Below are positions 14,300-22,052 of a stretch of 28,531 bases of DNA, piece by piece (position 1 is the stretch's first letter; each line of letters begins with the position of its first letter). Source of the stretch: an uncultured Bacilli bacterium. GTDB lineage: Bacteria; Bacillota_I; Bacilli_A; RF39; UBA660. The position numbers and the translations under genes are program-made. The stretch spans positions 1-28,531 of the forward strand of contig CAKOQV010000009.1 of assembly GCA_934101345.1 (NCBI GenBank). The letters are read 5' to 3'. Below the pieces are notes generated by a model, which was given only the letters and a program-made list of their open reading frames with translations, was not told the origin of the DNA and ran no database searches.

Positions 14300-16633
14300 T
14301 TACTCCCATCTGAAATTTCTTATTTCTTCGGTTTCAATACCATGTTCTTTTATATATTCATCATGATATTTTAACTTTTCTTCCATTATTTTAATTACTT
14401 CTATACCCTTTTTATTCTTATGTATATCTAGATGTTTAATTACATCAATAACTATATGATATCTATCTATTTTGTTTTTGACACGCATATCAAATGGTGT
14501 TGTTATAGTTCCTTCTTCCATGTAACCATGTACTGAGACATTTTTATTTTCTCTTTCATAAGTGAATTCATGTATTAATGTTGGATAGCCATGATAATTG
14601 AATATTATTGGTTTATCTTTAGTAAATAATTTATTATATTCGGTATCTGTTAGACCATGAGGATGTCTTGTATTTGGCTGTAGTTTCATTAGGTCTACGA
14701 CATTAATAAATCTTACTTTTACTTCTGGTAAGTATTCTCTTAGTAGTTTGACTGCGGCAATGTTTTCTAGTGTTGGAGCATCTCCAATAGAAACTAGTAC
14801 TACATCAGTGCCTTTTTTATCATTACTGGCAAACTCCCACTTACCTAGTCCTTTAGCACAGTGAACTTTAGCTTCTTCCATAGTTAACCACTGTGGTCTC
14901 ATATGCTTGGAAGCGACGATTACATTGATATAATTCTTAGTTTTGATAATATGGTCGTAGCAGGATAATAGACAGTTAGAGTCTGGTGGCAAGTATACTC
15001 TTACGATATCGGCTTTCTTATTGGCTAAATGATCGATAAAGCCTGGATCTTGATGGGTATAACCATTGTGATCCTGCTGCCAAACATTTGATGTTAAAAT
15101 ATAGTTTAATGAAGCAATATCTTTACGCCATGGTAGTTCATTACATACTTTTAACCATTTGGCATGCTGACTAGCCATAGAATCTATTATTCTAATGAAG
15201 GCTTCGTAAGAAGCAAAAGTTCCATGTCTACCTGTTAGTAGATAACCTTCTAACCAGCCTTCACAAGCATGTTCACTAAGATATGAATCCATTACTCTAC
15301 CATCGACACTTAGGTATTCATCAGTATCTTTTTTAGTTAGATACCAGTCTCTATTTGTTACTTCAAAGACTTTATTTAATCTATTACTCATAGTTTCATC
15401 TGGTCCAAATAATCTATAATTAGTAGGATTTTCTTTAATGATATCACGAATAAACTCTCCTAGTACACGCATATCTTCTTTTTCTATAGAACCTGGTTTA
15501 TCTACTTTGACAGCATATTTATCTATATTTGGTACTTTTAATTCTTTTAAAAGAATTCCTCCATTAGCATAAGGACTACTACCCATTGGATGGAATGGTA
15601 CTAAGTCTTTAATATATTTTTTAATGCTTCCATCATCATTAAATAATTCTTCAGGATGATAACTTTTTAGCCAAGATTCTAATAGTTTTAAATCTTCATC
15701 GGTATCTAGAGTTATTGGTACTTGATGACTACGAAATGTTCCTTCAATCTTTAAGTCATGAACTATTTTAGGTCCTGTCCATCCTTTAGGAGTTCTTAAA
15801 ACAATCATCGGCCATCTTACTCTTTCTACTTTATTATTATATCTAGCATTATATTGTATTTTCTTTATTTCTTTTATTATGGTATCTAAAGTATTTGCCA
15901 TACTCTTATGTAATTCATAAGTATTACTGCCACTTACTAAGTATGGTTTCCATCCATAACCCCATAATAATGATGATAATTCGTCATCACTTATTCTAGA
16001 TAAAATGGTTGGATTGCTTATCTTATAACCATTTAAATGTAATATGGGAAGGACTGCTCCATCTGTTTTAGGATTTAAGAATTTATTTGAGTGCCAGCTA
16101 GTGGCTAATGGACCGGTTTCGGCTTCACCATCACCAACTACACAAGTAGCGATTAAATCAGGATTATCAAAGACTGCCCCAAAGGCATGAAGTAGACTAT
16201 AGCCTAGTTCACCGCCTTCATTAATTGATCCTGGTACTGTTGGAGCTACATGTGATGATACTCCTCCTGGAAAAGAAAACTGTTTAAATAACTTTTTTAA
16301 TCCTTCATAATCTTCAGTTATATCTTTATATACATTTGAATATGTTCCTTCAATATATACATTTGATATAAGGGCATTTCCTCCATGACCTGGTCCGGAT
16401 ATATATATCATATTTAAATCATTATTTTTTATTATTCTATTTAAGTGTGTATAAATAAAGTTTTGTCCTGGTACTGTACCCCAGTGACCAACGATCTTCT
16501 TTTTAACATCACTCCACTTTAACTCTTCTTTTAAAAGAGGATTATCTAATAGATATAACTGACCTACTGATAGATAGTTGGCACATCTAAAATATGAATC
16601 TAACTGTTTTATTTCATTTCTTTTAATACCCAT
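14300..16633 (-). CDS. xfp: xylulose-5-phosphate/fructose-6-phosphate phosphoketolase
   Basis: A thiamine-diphosphate enzyme that splits xylulose 5-phosphate (and often fructose 6-phosphate) with phosphate, yielding acetyl phosphate plus a triose or tetrose phosphate, the key step of heterofermentative sugar breakdown. The 777 aa are close to the usual 790-825. Clear motifs are GHWGTVPGQNF, GPGHGGNAL, SHVAPTVPGSINEGGELGY, the TPP site VGDGEAETGPLA, HPMGSSPYANGG, and NVWQQDHNGYTHQDPGF in the C-terminal half. It is the first gene of a four-gene operon with a tail-anchored protein and two DUF1292 proteins. The enzyme's specificity for the C5 or C6 substrate cannot be told from these motifs. Confidence 0.97.
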   Translation of the reverse strand: MGIKRNEIKQLDSYFRCANYLSVGQLYLLDNPLLKEELKWSDVKKKIVGHWGTVPGQNFIYTHLNRIIKNNDLNMIYISGPGHGGNALISNVYIEGTYSNVYKDITEDYEGLKKLFKQFSFPGGVSSHVAPTVPGSINEGGELGYSLLHAFGAVFDNPDLIATCVVGDGEAETGPLATSWHSNKFLNPKTDGAVLPILHLNGYKISNPTILSRISDDELSSLLWGYGWKPYLVSGSNTYELHKSMANTLDTIIKEIKKIQYNARYNNKVERVRWPMIVLRTPKGWTGPKIVHDLKIEGTFRSHQVPITLDTDEDLKLLESWLKSYHPEELFNDDGSIKKYIKDLVPFHPMGSSPYANGGILLKELKVPNIDKYAVKVDKPGSIEKEDMRVLGEFIRDIIKENPTNYRLFGPDETMSNRLNKVFEVTNRDWYLTKKDTDEYLSVDGRVMDSYLSEHACEGWLEGYLLTGRHGTFASYEAFIRIIDSMASQHAKWLKVCNELPWRKDIASLNYILTSNVWQQDHNGYTHQDPGFIDHLANKKADIVRVYLPPDSNCLLSCYDHIIKTKNYINVIVASKHMRPQWLTMEEAKVHCAKGLGKWEFASNDKKGTDVVLVSIGDAPTLENIAAVKLLREYLPEVKVRFINVVDLMKLQPNTRHPHGLTDTEYNKLFTKDKPIIFNYHGYPTLIHEFTYERENKNVSVHGYMEEGTITTPFDMRVKNKIDRYHIVIDVIKHLDIHKNKKGIEVIKIMEEKLKYHDEYIKEHGIETEEIRNFRWE

Positions 16634-16661
16634 GTTCTCACATCCTTATTATTCTATAATT

Positions 16662-16690
16662 AGTATAGCATAAATAAAAAAGTCATGCAA
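16662..16690 (-). promoter_or_regulatory. promoter of the phosphoketolase operon
   Basis: Minus-strand TTGCAT (16685-16690), 17 nt, TATACT (16662-16667), then AAGGATGTGAG before the ATG at 16633. Confidence 0.8.
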
Positions 16691-16719
16691 TAAGTATTTT
16701 AATTTAATTTTTTTTATGT

Positions 16720-16725
16720 TATAAT
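16720..16725 (+). promoter_or_regulatory. extended -10 element for the FemAB-like gene
   Basis: TATAAT preceded by TGT (TGn extended -10) on the + strand; the -35 position is only TTTTAA. GGAGGT then precedes the ATG at 16744. It is divergent from the phosphoketolase promoter. Confidence 0.55.
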
Positions 16726-16743
16726 TATGACTGGAGGTATTAT

Positions 16744-17934
16744 ATGAAAATAATAGAACTTACTGATATTCAATTTAAGAACTATGCTAAAATACATAGT
16801 GCTAGAAATTATATGCAGACTACTGAATATGCAAGTACTATGAAGAATTATAGTAGATTATATTTAGGTTTTATTAATGAGAACGATAATACCTTAATGG
16901 GAGCTACTCTACTTTTAGAAAGAGAGATTCTTAAATTTAAGGTTGGATATGTACCTGGATGTTTTTTAATTGACTATGATAATGATAATTTATTTAAAGA
17001 TTTTGTTAATACTTTAAAAGATTATTTAAAGACCAGAAAATATGTATATTTAACTACTGATAATATTACTACTTATAAAATGTTTGATAAGAATGGTCAG
17101 GTATTGTATTTTGATACTAATATTATTAAGATTATGGATGGATTATCTTTTAGAAAGAATGAAAAAGTACCTTTTAGAAAAGTTGTATTAGAGACAGAAA
17201 AGACTCCTAATGAGACTTATAAGATGTTTAATGCTAATACTAAGAGAAATATTAATTTAGCTTTAAGAAGAGCTATTACTATATATAGAGATGAAAACAA
17301 TAATATTGATACTATGCTTAATATTGATTCTAGTATAAATAAAGATAAAATTAAGAGTATACTTGATAATTTTACTAGTGAAGATAATAAGGCTGAAATA
17401 TATTTTGCTAAGATAGATCCTGAAAAATATATTAATAACTATCGTTTTCTACTTAAAAAAGAAGATGAAAATAATGATAAACTAAATAGTATGATGCAAG
17501 ATTTTTCTATTAATAAATCTTCTTCATTAATTAATAGAAAGATGGAATCTGATAAAGCTATTACGAAATATAATAATGAGATTATTAAGGCTACTAATAT
17601 ATATACTAAGTATACTAAAGGTACTAATATTGGTGCTATACTTATAATTAAGAATAATAGAGAGATATATTTTATGGATGAAGTATATAATAAAGAACTA
17701 TCTAAGTTTTATTCTTCTCATTTAATTAAATGGGAGATTATTAAAAAATATCTTGATGAAGGATATAAGATATTTAACTTTGGTTCTATTAAAAATATGG
17801 ATAAGAATAATGGTAACTATTTATTTAAAATGGGATTTGGTGGTAAAGTATATGAAACTATTGGAAGTTATGATTTAGTAATTAATAAATGGTTATATGG
17901 TATTGTTAAATTAATTAGTAAGATAAAGAAATAA
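16744..17934 (+). CDS. FemAB/MurM-family tRNA-dependent aminoacyltransferase
   Basis: Family members transfer amino acids from aminoacyl-tRNA to lipid II to build the interpeptide bridge of peptidoglycan. The 396 aa carry two GNAT-like halves, each with recognisable FemAB features: LYLGFINENDNTLMGATLLLERE...GYVPGCFLIDYDN in the first, and IGAILIIKNNREIYFMDEVYNKE...LIKWEIIKKYLDEGYKIFNFGSI in the second. Between them is a long charged helical arm (about residues 220-275), the coiled-coil insertion of FemA/FemX-type enzymes. Together with the other wall genes it argues for a bridged peptidoglycan. Which amino acid it adds cannot be told. It is a single-gene unit with its own terminator. Confidence 0.88.
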   Translation: MKIIELTDIQFKNYAKIHSARNYMQTTEYASTMKNYSRLYLGFINENDNTLMGATLLLEREILKFKVGYVPGCFLIDYDNDNLFKDFVNTLKDYLKTRKYVYLTTDNITTYKMFDKNGQVLYFDTNIIKIMDGLSFRKNEKVPFRKVVLETEKTPNETYKMFNANTKRNINLALRRAITIYRDENNNIDTMLNIDSSINKDKIKSILDNFTSEDNKAEIYFAKIDPEKYINNYRFLLKKEDENNDKLNSMMQDFSINKSSSLINRKMESDKAITKYNNEIIKATNIYTKYTKGTNIGAILIIKNNREIYFMDEVYNKELSKFYSSHLIKWEIIKKYLDEGYKIFNFGSIKNMDKNNGNYLFKMGFGGKVYETIGSYDLVINKWLYGIVKLISKIKK

Positions 17935-17956
17935 ACTACCCTGTTGGTAGTTTTTG
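17935..17956 (+). terminator. terminator after the FemAB-like gene
   Basis: Stem ACTACC / GGTAGT with a 5-nt loop, followed by TTTTGTTT. The reverse strand reads the same stem followed by TTTATTT, so it can also serve the convergent DUF1016 gene. Confidence 0.8.
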
Positions 17957-17991
17957 TTTACATAAATTATTAATATACTTGGTATTTAAAC

Positions 17992-19011
17992 TTACTCAGT
18001 GTCCTGACCTAATCTCTTTTCTATATCTTCAATACTAGGAAGGGTATCTTCGAGAAAGGCTGGTATTTCTGATAGTATTTTATATTCACTTATACCGATC
18101 GGTTTGTTAATATCCTTTAATGCAAGTTCCGCAGTTATTTTTTTCTTATCCTTACAAAGCAATATTCCAAATGTAGGATTGTCATTTTCACCTTTAATGT
18201 ATCTATCTACTGCACTTAAATAGAAATTAAGTTTGCCTGCATATTCTGGTTTAAACTCTGTTGTTTTTAGTTCGATTACAACATAACTTCTTACCTTTAA
18301 ATTATAAAACAATAAGTCTATATAATAATCTTCATTTTCTATTTCTAAATGATACTGTCTTCCAACAAAGGCAAAGCCACTGCCTAGTTCTAATAATAAC
18401 TTAGTTATATTGGCAATTAACTGTTTTTCGATATCTAATTCTTTTAAATCTTTGTCAGCAGTTATGAAATCAAATATGTAAGGACTTTTTAATAATTCTT
18501 TTACTTGATCATTATTTGGAGATGGTAAGGTTTCATCAAAATTAGTAGTTTTATTTTCTAGCAATGCTTGTCTTTCATATAATTTACTTGCAATTTGATG
18601 AGTTAATATTGAAACAGACCAGCCATTTTCTAGTGTTTCTTTTGCATACCATTTTCTTATTTCTTTATTTTTAACTCTATCTAATAATACTTGATTATGA
18701 TTCCAAGATAATTTTGCAAGGACTCCTTGCAAAAATTCATCATTATCAAATTCTGTTGCAAATTTTTGCATATATCTTAAGTTTCTAGCGGACATTCCTT
18801 TTAAAGTTGGAAACTCAATTTTTAAATCTTTTGCTAATGTGTCAATGAATGATGAGCCCCATTTGTTATTTTCAGCAAGTTTTAAGCCAATATTGTAATA
18901 CATTAAAACTAATTCTTTATTGACATTTTCTACCACTTTATTTCTAGTAATAGTCAAAGCTCTCTTAATATCATTTAAAACTTCAAAATATTTATCGTTA
19001 TTTTCTAGCAT
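17992..19011 (-). CDS. YhcG/DUF1016-family PD-(D/E)XK nuclease
   Basis: A 339-aa protein with two domains. The N-terminal DUF1016 helical domain includes NLRYMQKFA and WNHNQVLLDRVKN. The C-terminal PD-(D/E)XK nuclease fold has FVGRQYHLEIENEDYYIDLLF followed by VVIELK, the IDLLF Asp and ELK Glu/Lys forming the active site. Further conserved parts are GKLNFYLSAVD and NPTFGILLCKDK. I choose the ATG at 19011, because GGGAGGAA lies just upstream; the longer frame would start within an intergenic palindrome. The family is common in accessory DNA and often near restriction systems, but none is visible here. It is likely a transferred or defence-related gene, role unproven. It is convergent with the FemAB-like gene. 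Confidence 0.92.
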   Translation of the reverse strand: MLENNDKYFEVLNDIKRALTITRNKVVENVNKELVLMYYNIGLKLAENNKWGSSFIDTLAKDLKIEFPTLKGMSARNLRYMQKFATEFDNDEFLQGVLAKLSWNHNQVLLDRVKNKEIRKWYAKETLENGWSVSILTHQIASKLYERQALLENKTTNFDETLPSPNNDQVKELLKSPYIFDFITADKDLKELDIEKQLIANITKLLLELGSGFAFVGRQYHLEIENEDYYIDLLFYNLKVRSYVVIELKTTEFKPEYAGKLNFYLSAVDRYIKGENDNPTFGILLCKDKKKITAELALKDINKPIGISEYKILSEIPAFLEDTLPSIEDIEKRLGQDTE

Positions 19012-19039
19012 AATATTCCTCCCTGAGTAAGATTTTACC

Positions 19040-19055
19040 TGATATAAGTATATCA
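19040..19055. promoter_or_regulatory. 16-bp perfect palindrome upstream of the nuclease gene
   Basis: TGATATAAGTATATCA at 19040-19055, 29 nt before the nuclease ATG: TGATATA - AG - TATATCA, with 7-bp arms. On the minus strand it overlaps a TATACT that may be the -10 box. Position and symmetry suit an operator for a dimeric repressor. Confidence 0.4.
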
Positions 19056-19080
19056 AATATGTTAAGAAAAAGATACCCTT

Positions 19081-19482
19081 TTATAATAATATTTTATTAA
19101 ATATTATAGTAAGGATAATACCTAGAAAGACTCCTAGTAATGTTTCTATAGGTTTATGACCTAGTCTATCATTTAAGTTAGAATTAGTTATTTTATTTAG
19201 TATATAGGCATGTTTACTACTTTCATATCTTATACCCATAGAATCATATATTATTAAAAGAGAAAATATTATTACTATACTTGTTAAGGGGTTATTTATT
19301 CCATAGTTTAAATAAATAATTGTACTAAGAGAGGACACCAAACTACTATGAGTACTAGGCATTCCACCCATTCCATCAAATAATCTTAGTATGTTTATTT
19401 TCTTTGTTTTAATAGTTTCTATTATAAATTTAATACACTGAGTAATTACTCCTACAAAAAGAGGAATAATAATATATTTCAT
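19081..19482 (-). CDS. divergent PAP2-family (DUF212, YuiD-like) membrane protein
   Basis: A 133-aa membrane protein of the DUF212/divergent PAP2 family, of unproven activity; relatives resemble acid phosphatases of the PAP2 fold. The signatures GGMPSTHSS (about 37-45) and YDSMGIRYES...RLGHKPIETLLG are both present. The first corresponds to the phosphatase SGH-type motif and the second contains the conserved His. There are about four hydrophobic segments: at the N-terminus, around 45-60, around 68-80, and at the C-terminus. It begins 19 nt after the recO stop in the same direction, so it probably ends the era-yqzL-recO transcript. A weak hairpin (AAAAG...CTTTTT at 19067-19084) may end the unit. 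Confidence 0.88.
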   Translation of the reverse strand: MKYIIIPLFVGVITQCIKFIIETIKTKKINILRLFDGMGGMPSTHSSLVSSLSTIIYLNYGINNPLTSIVIIFSLLIIYDSMGIRYESSKHAYILNKITNSNLNDRLGHKPIETLLGVFLGIILTIIFNKILL

Positions 19483-19501
19483 TTATATCACCTAGTATAT
19501 T

Positions 19502-20224
19502 TTATTTAATATAGTCTAATAATGTTTTACTTTTTAAGTAAATTCCTGAATATCTATCGTAATAATCATTAATAAATTCTTCTATTTCTTTCATTATTTC
19601 TTTAGATATATCTAATTTTGTTATTTTAGATATGTCTACATAATATAACATTCTTATTAAACTTATTGTTTTAGGAGATACTACCTTTTCATTTCGGTAG
19701 CAGTCCTTACAGACATATCCTCCTAGATAACTAGATATTGTTACGATATTATGAGTATTACCACATTCGATGCATCTATCTATTACTGGTTTGATACCTA
19801 GATAGTCTAATAATTTTAATCTTAATATATTAAATATTACTTCATAATTGTAACCTTCATTTATTTTATTTAAAGATGCTAAATATAAATCATATATATT
19901 ACTACTTGATTCATGTTTATATACTTTTAAGCATAATTCTGTTATATATGTTACATAACTTACTTTATTTATATCTTTCTTGATAGTACTATAATTGTTT
20001 ATAATATCAGCATCTATTAATTTAGATAGTCCTTTTTCTTTATACTGGATATTAAATATACCTAAAGTAAATTTATTAGTAACTGCAAAAAAGGGGCTTT
20101 TTATTTTTTTCGCTCCTTTTGCTATTATGTTATATTCTCCATCTTTAGTTAATATATTTATTATTTTACTACTCTCTTCAAAGGGGTACTCACTAACTAT
20201 AATGCCCTCTATTTTTTTGTACAT
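19502..20224 (-). CDS. recO: DNA repair protein RecO
   Basis: Loads RecA onto SSB-coated single strands together with RecR in gap repair. 240 aa from the ATG at 20224. That start has AAGGA 7 nt upstream, whereas the ATG at 20245 lies inside yqzL without a ribosome binding site. The N-terminal OB fold begins EGIIVSEYPFEESSKIINILTKDGE...IIAKGAK, a helical domain follows, and the four-cysteine zinc-binding site CIECG...GGYVCKDC is complete. It lies 1 nt from the end of the tiny yqzL gene, so translation is probably coupled. The era-yqzL-recO order is conserved in Bacilli. Confidence 0.95.
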   Translation of the reverse strand: MYKKIEGIIVSEYPFEESSKIINILTKDGEYNIIAKGAKKIKSPFFAVTNKFTLGIFNIQYKEKGLSKLIDADIINNYSTIKKDINKVSYVTYITELCLKVYKHESSSNIYDLYLASLNKINEGYNYEVIFNILRLKLLDYLGIKPVIDRCIECGNTHNIVTISSYLGGYVCKDCYRNEKVVSPKTISLIRMLYYVDISKITKLDISKEIMKEIEEFINDYYDRYSGIYLKSKTLLDYIK

Positions 20225-20225
20225 A

Positions 20226-20318
20226 TTATTTTCCTTCTTTGCCATAATTTTTATACTTTAAATAATATTCTATTTTACCGGTATTTTTAAATAATAGCCA
20301 TAAATCCTCTTTATTCAT
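20226..20318 (-). CDS. yqzL: YqzL-like small protein
   Basis: A 30-aa ORF (MNKEDLWLLFKNTGKIEYYL, then KYKNYGKEGK) between era and recO, preceded by AGGTGAT at 5-6 nt. It has the pattern of Bacillus YqzL, a roughly 47-aa protein encoded at the same place: an aromatic residue, F..TG.I..YL.YK. Function is unknown. It ends one base before the recO ATG, and the recO ribosome binding site lies inside it. It is shorter than Bacillus YqzL. Position and motif together make it very likely a real gene. Confidence 0.8.
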   Translation of the reverse strand: MNKEDLWLLFKNTGKIEYYLKYKNYGKEGK

Positions 20319-20355
20319 TTCTTATCACCTATTTATATTTTGTGATATTTATAGA

Positions 20356-21249
20356 TTATTTATTCAAAAAATCTTTATATCCAATCATATTTAAGAACTT
20401 TTCTTTATCACGCCATTTTGGTATTACTTTAACAAATAAATCTAAATATACTTGTTTACCAAAATATTCTTCAATATCTTTTCTAGCTCTTATACCTATT
20501 TCTTTAATCATATTACCATTCTTACCAATGATAATTTTTTTTAGGTTTTCTCTATCGACGATAATGGAAGCACCTATATTTATAATTTTTTCTTCTTCAT
20601 ATAACTCATCTACAATACAAGTTACTGAATGTGGTACTTCTTCATCAGTAAGTTCTAGTACTTTTTCTCTTATTAATTCGGATATTATAAACTCTGGAGA
20701 ACTATTTGTTACTGTATCTGAGTCAAAGTATTTAATATTATCTGGTAGATATTTTTTTATTACTTCAATTAATCTATCTACATTATCTTTTTTTCTTGCA
20801 GATACTGGTATTACTTCAGTAAAATTATATAGAGACATATATTCTTCTATTTTGGATAATATCTCCTCTCTTGGTAGTTTATCTATTTTATTTATTACTA
20901 AGAATACTGGTTTGTTTTCAACATTTTTTAATATATCGATTACAAACTTATCACCACTACCTACTTTCTCAGTAATATCTACAACCATGATGATGATATC
21001 AACATCATTTATGGTAAAATAAGCCTGTTTATTTAATGCTCTACCTAATTTATTATGAGCCTTATGAATACCTGGAGTATCTACAAAAATTATTTGTGTA
21101 TCATCTTCATTATATATTCCTTGTACTAAATTTCTTGTCGTTTGGGGTTTATTTGAAGTAATTACTACTTTTTTATTTAATATGCTATTAAGTAATGTAC
21201 TTTTACCTACGTTTGGTCTTCCTATAAAACTTACAAATCCACTTTTCAT
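20356..21249 (-). CDS. era: GTPase Era
   Basis: An essential GTPase that binds the 3' end of 16S rRNA during 30S assembly. The 297 aa match the family. G motifs: GRPNVGKS (residues 10-17), DTPG followed by GIHKAHNKLG, and NKIDKLP for guanine recognition. The C-terminal KH domain contains the GKNG loop (IIIGKNGNMIKEIGIRARKDIE). It starts behind AGGAGG and has its own promoter (21272-21300). Here era heads the yqzL-recO-DUF212 unit, whereas its usual upstream neighbour cdd is about 3.7 kb away beyond the SPFH/zinc-ribbon cassette. Confidence 0.97.
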   Translation of the reverse strand: MKSGFVSFIGRPNVGKSTLLNSILNKKVVITSNKPQTTRNLVQGIYNEDDTQIIFVDTPGIHKAHNKLGRALNKQAYFTINDVDIIIMVVDITEKVGSGDKFVIDILKNVENKPVFLVINKIDKLPREEILSKIEEYMSLYNFTEVIPVSARKKDNVDRLIEVIKKYLPDNIKYFDSDTVTNSSPEFIISELIREKVLELTDEEVPHSVTCIVDELYEEEKIINIGASIIVDRENLKKIIIGKNGNMIKEIGIRARKDIEEYFGKQVYLDLFVKVIPKWRDKEKFLNMIGYKDFLNK

Positions 21250-21271
21250 AATACCTCCTAAATATAAATTA

Positions 21272-21300
21272 ATTATACCATTTTATAATGTTTTAGTAAA
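21272..21300 (-). promoter_or_regulatory. promoter of era-yqzL-recO
   Basis: Minus-strand TTTACT (21295-21300), 17 nt, TATAAT (21272-21277), with an extended TGG before the -10 box. AGGAGG follows before the ATG at 21249. Confidence 0.75.
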
Positions 21301-21362
21301 GATTATTCAGTTTTATTTTTTCATTAGATATATTCTATTTTTTATATATAATTTAAAGACTT

Positions 21363-21400
21363 AAAAAATAAAAACACTCTATGACTATAAGTCTAGAGTG
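21363..21400 (-). terminator. terminator after the zinc-ribbon membrane gene
   Basis: Stem CACTCTA + GACT / AGTC + TAGAGTG (11 bp, one bulged base) at 21375-21400, followed on the minus strand by TTTTTATTTTTT. The CACT...AGTG ends and the inner GACT/AGTC resemble hairpin P3 of the intergenic repeat family. Confidence 0.8.
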
Positions 21401-21412
21401 AATACTCTTAAA

Positions 21413-22000
21413 TTATTTTGATAGTGAATTATAATTTTTATTTTCTATCTTTCTTCTACAAAAACTACAAGTTCCAAACTTTTCTCCCAAGAGGTTATCC
21501 GAACCGCAATAAGGACACTTAACATAGCTAGTATTCTTTGCACGTTCTTGTTTTAGTTTTATTTTCATATCATTTTCTCTAGATATTTCTATTTCTTTCT
21601 TTTGCATTTGAGTTATATACTCGCCTACTTTACCATTAAATTTATTACTTAGTTTTGTAAAGACTAATTTTAATATTATAGTTATAACTAAAAATATAAT
21701 TCCTATTGTTATTAGTAATTTACTATATTTAATAAAGTTTATATTATATATATCTGAATTAATAATATCTTTTAAATATGGTATTTTATCTATATTTATT
21801 TTTGTAATGCTTAATACTTTAGGTATTAATACTAGTAAGCCTACTATGAGTAACGATACTGAGGTTATAATACTCTTTTTGCTACCATAGACAAATAATT
21901 TGAATATTATTAAACATACTCCAAGAAATGGTATAAAGTATAAGGCTATTAATATTATTGGTATACTTAATAATATTTTTAAAATAATATTATTTTTCAT
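21413..22000 (-). CDS. membrane protein with C-terminal zinc ribbon
   Basis: 195 aa, no exact family recognised. Three hydrophobic segments are visible (about residues 5-33, 42-62 and 93-117), the first probably two short spans. A charged helix (about 125-155, MQKKEIEISRENDMKIK) and a C-terminal zinc ribbon follow: KCPYCGSDNL...GTCSFCRRK, with four cysteines. It is the last gene of a cassette with an SPFH-domain protein and a second, larger zinc-ribbon membrane protein. The zinc ribbon shared with that neighbour suggests a common complex at the membrane. A strong GAGGAGGT precedes the ATG. A hairpin (22021-22052) separates it from the previous gene, so its expression may be reduced. Confidence 0.8.
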   Translation of the reverse strand: MKNNIILKILLSIPIILIALYFIPFLGVCLIIFKLFVYGSKKSIITSVSLLIVGLLVLIPKVLSITKINIDKIPYLKDIINSDIYNINFIKYSKLLITIGIIFLVITIILKLVFTKLSNKFNGKVGEYITQMQKKEIEISRENDMKIKLKQERAKNTSYVKCPYCGSDNLLGEKFGTCSFCRRKIENKNYNSLSK

Positions 22001-22020
22001 TATTTTACCTCCTCTATTTT

Positions 22021-22052
22021 AAAAAAGATAACTAATCATTAGTTACTTTTTT
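22021..22052 (-). terminator. hairpin between the two zinc-ribbon genes
   Basis: Minus-strand AAAAAAG-TAACTAA / TTAGTTA-T-CTTTTTT (14 bp, one bulge, 3-nt loop), symmetric with T runs on both strands. It overlaps the stop codon of the 22051 gene and may act as a partial terminator within the cassette. Confidence 0.75.
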
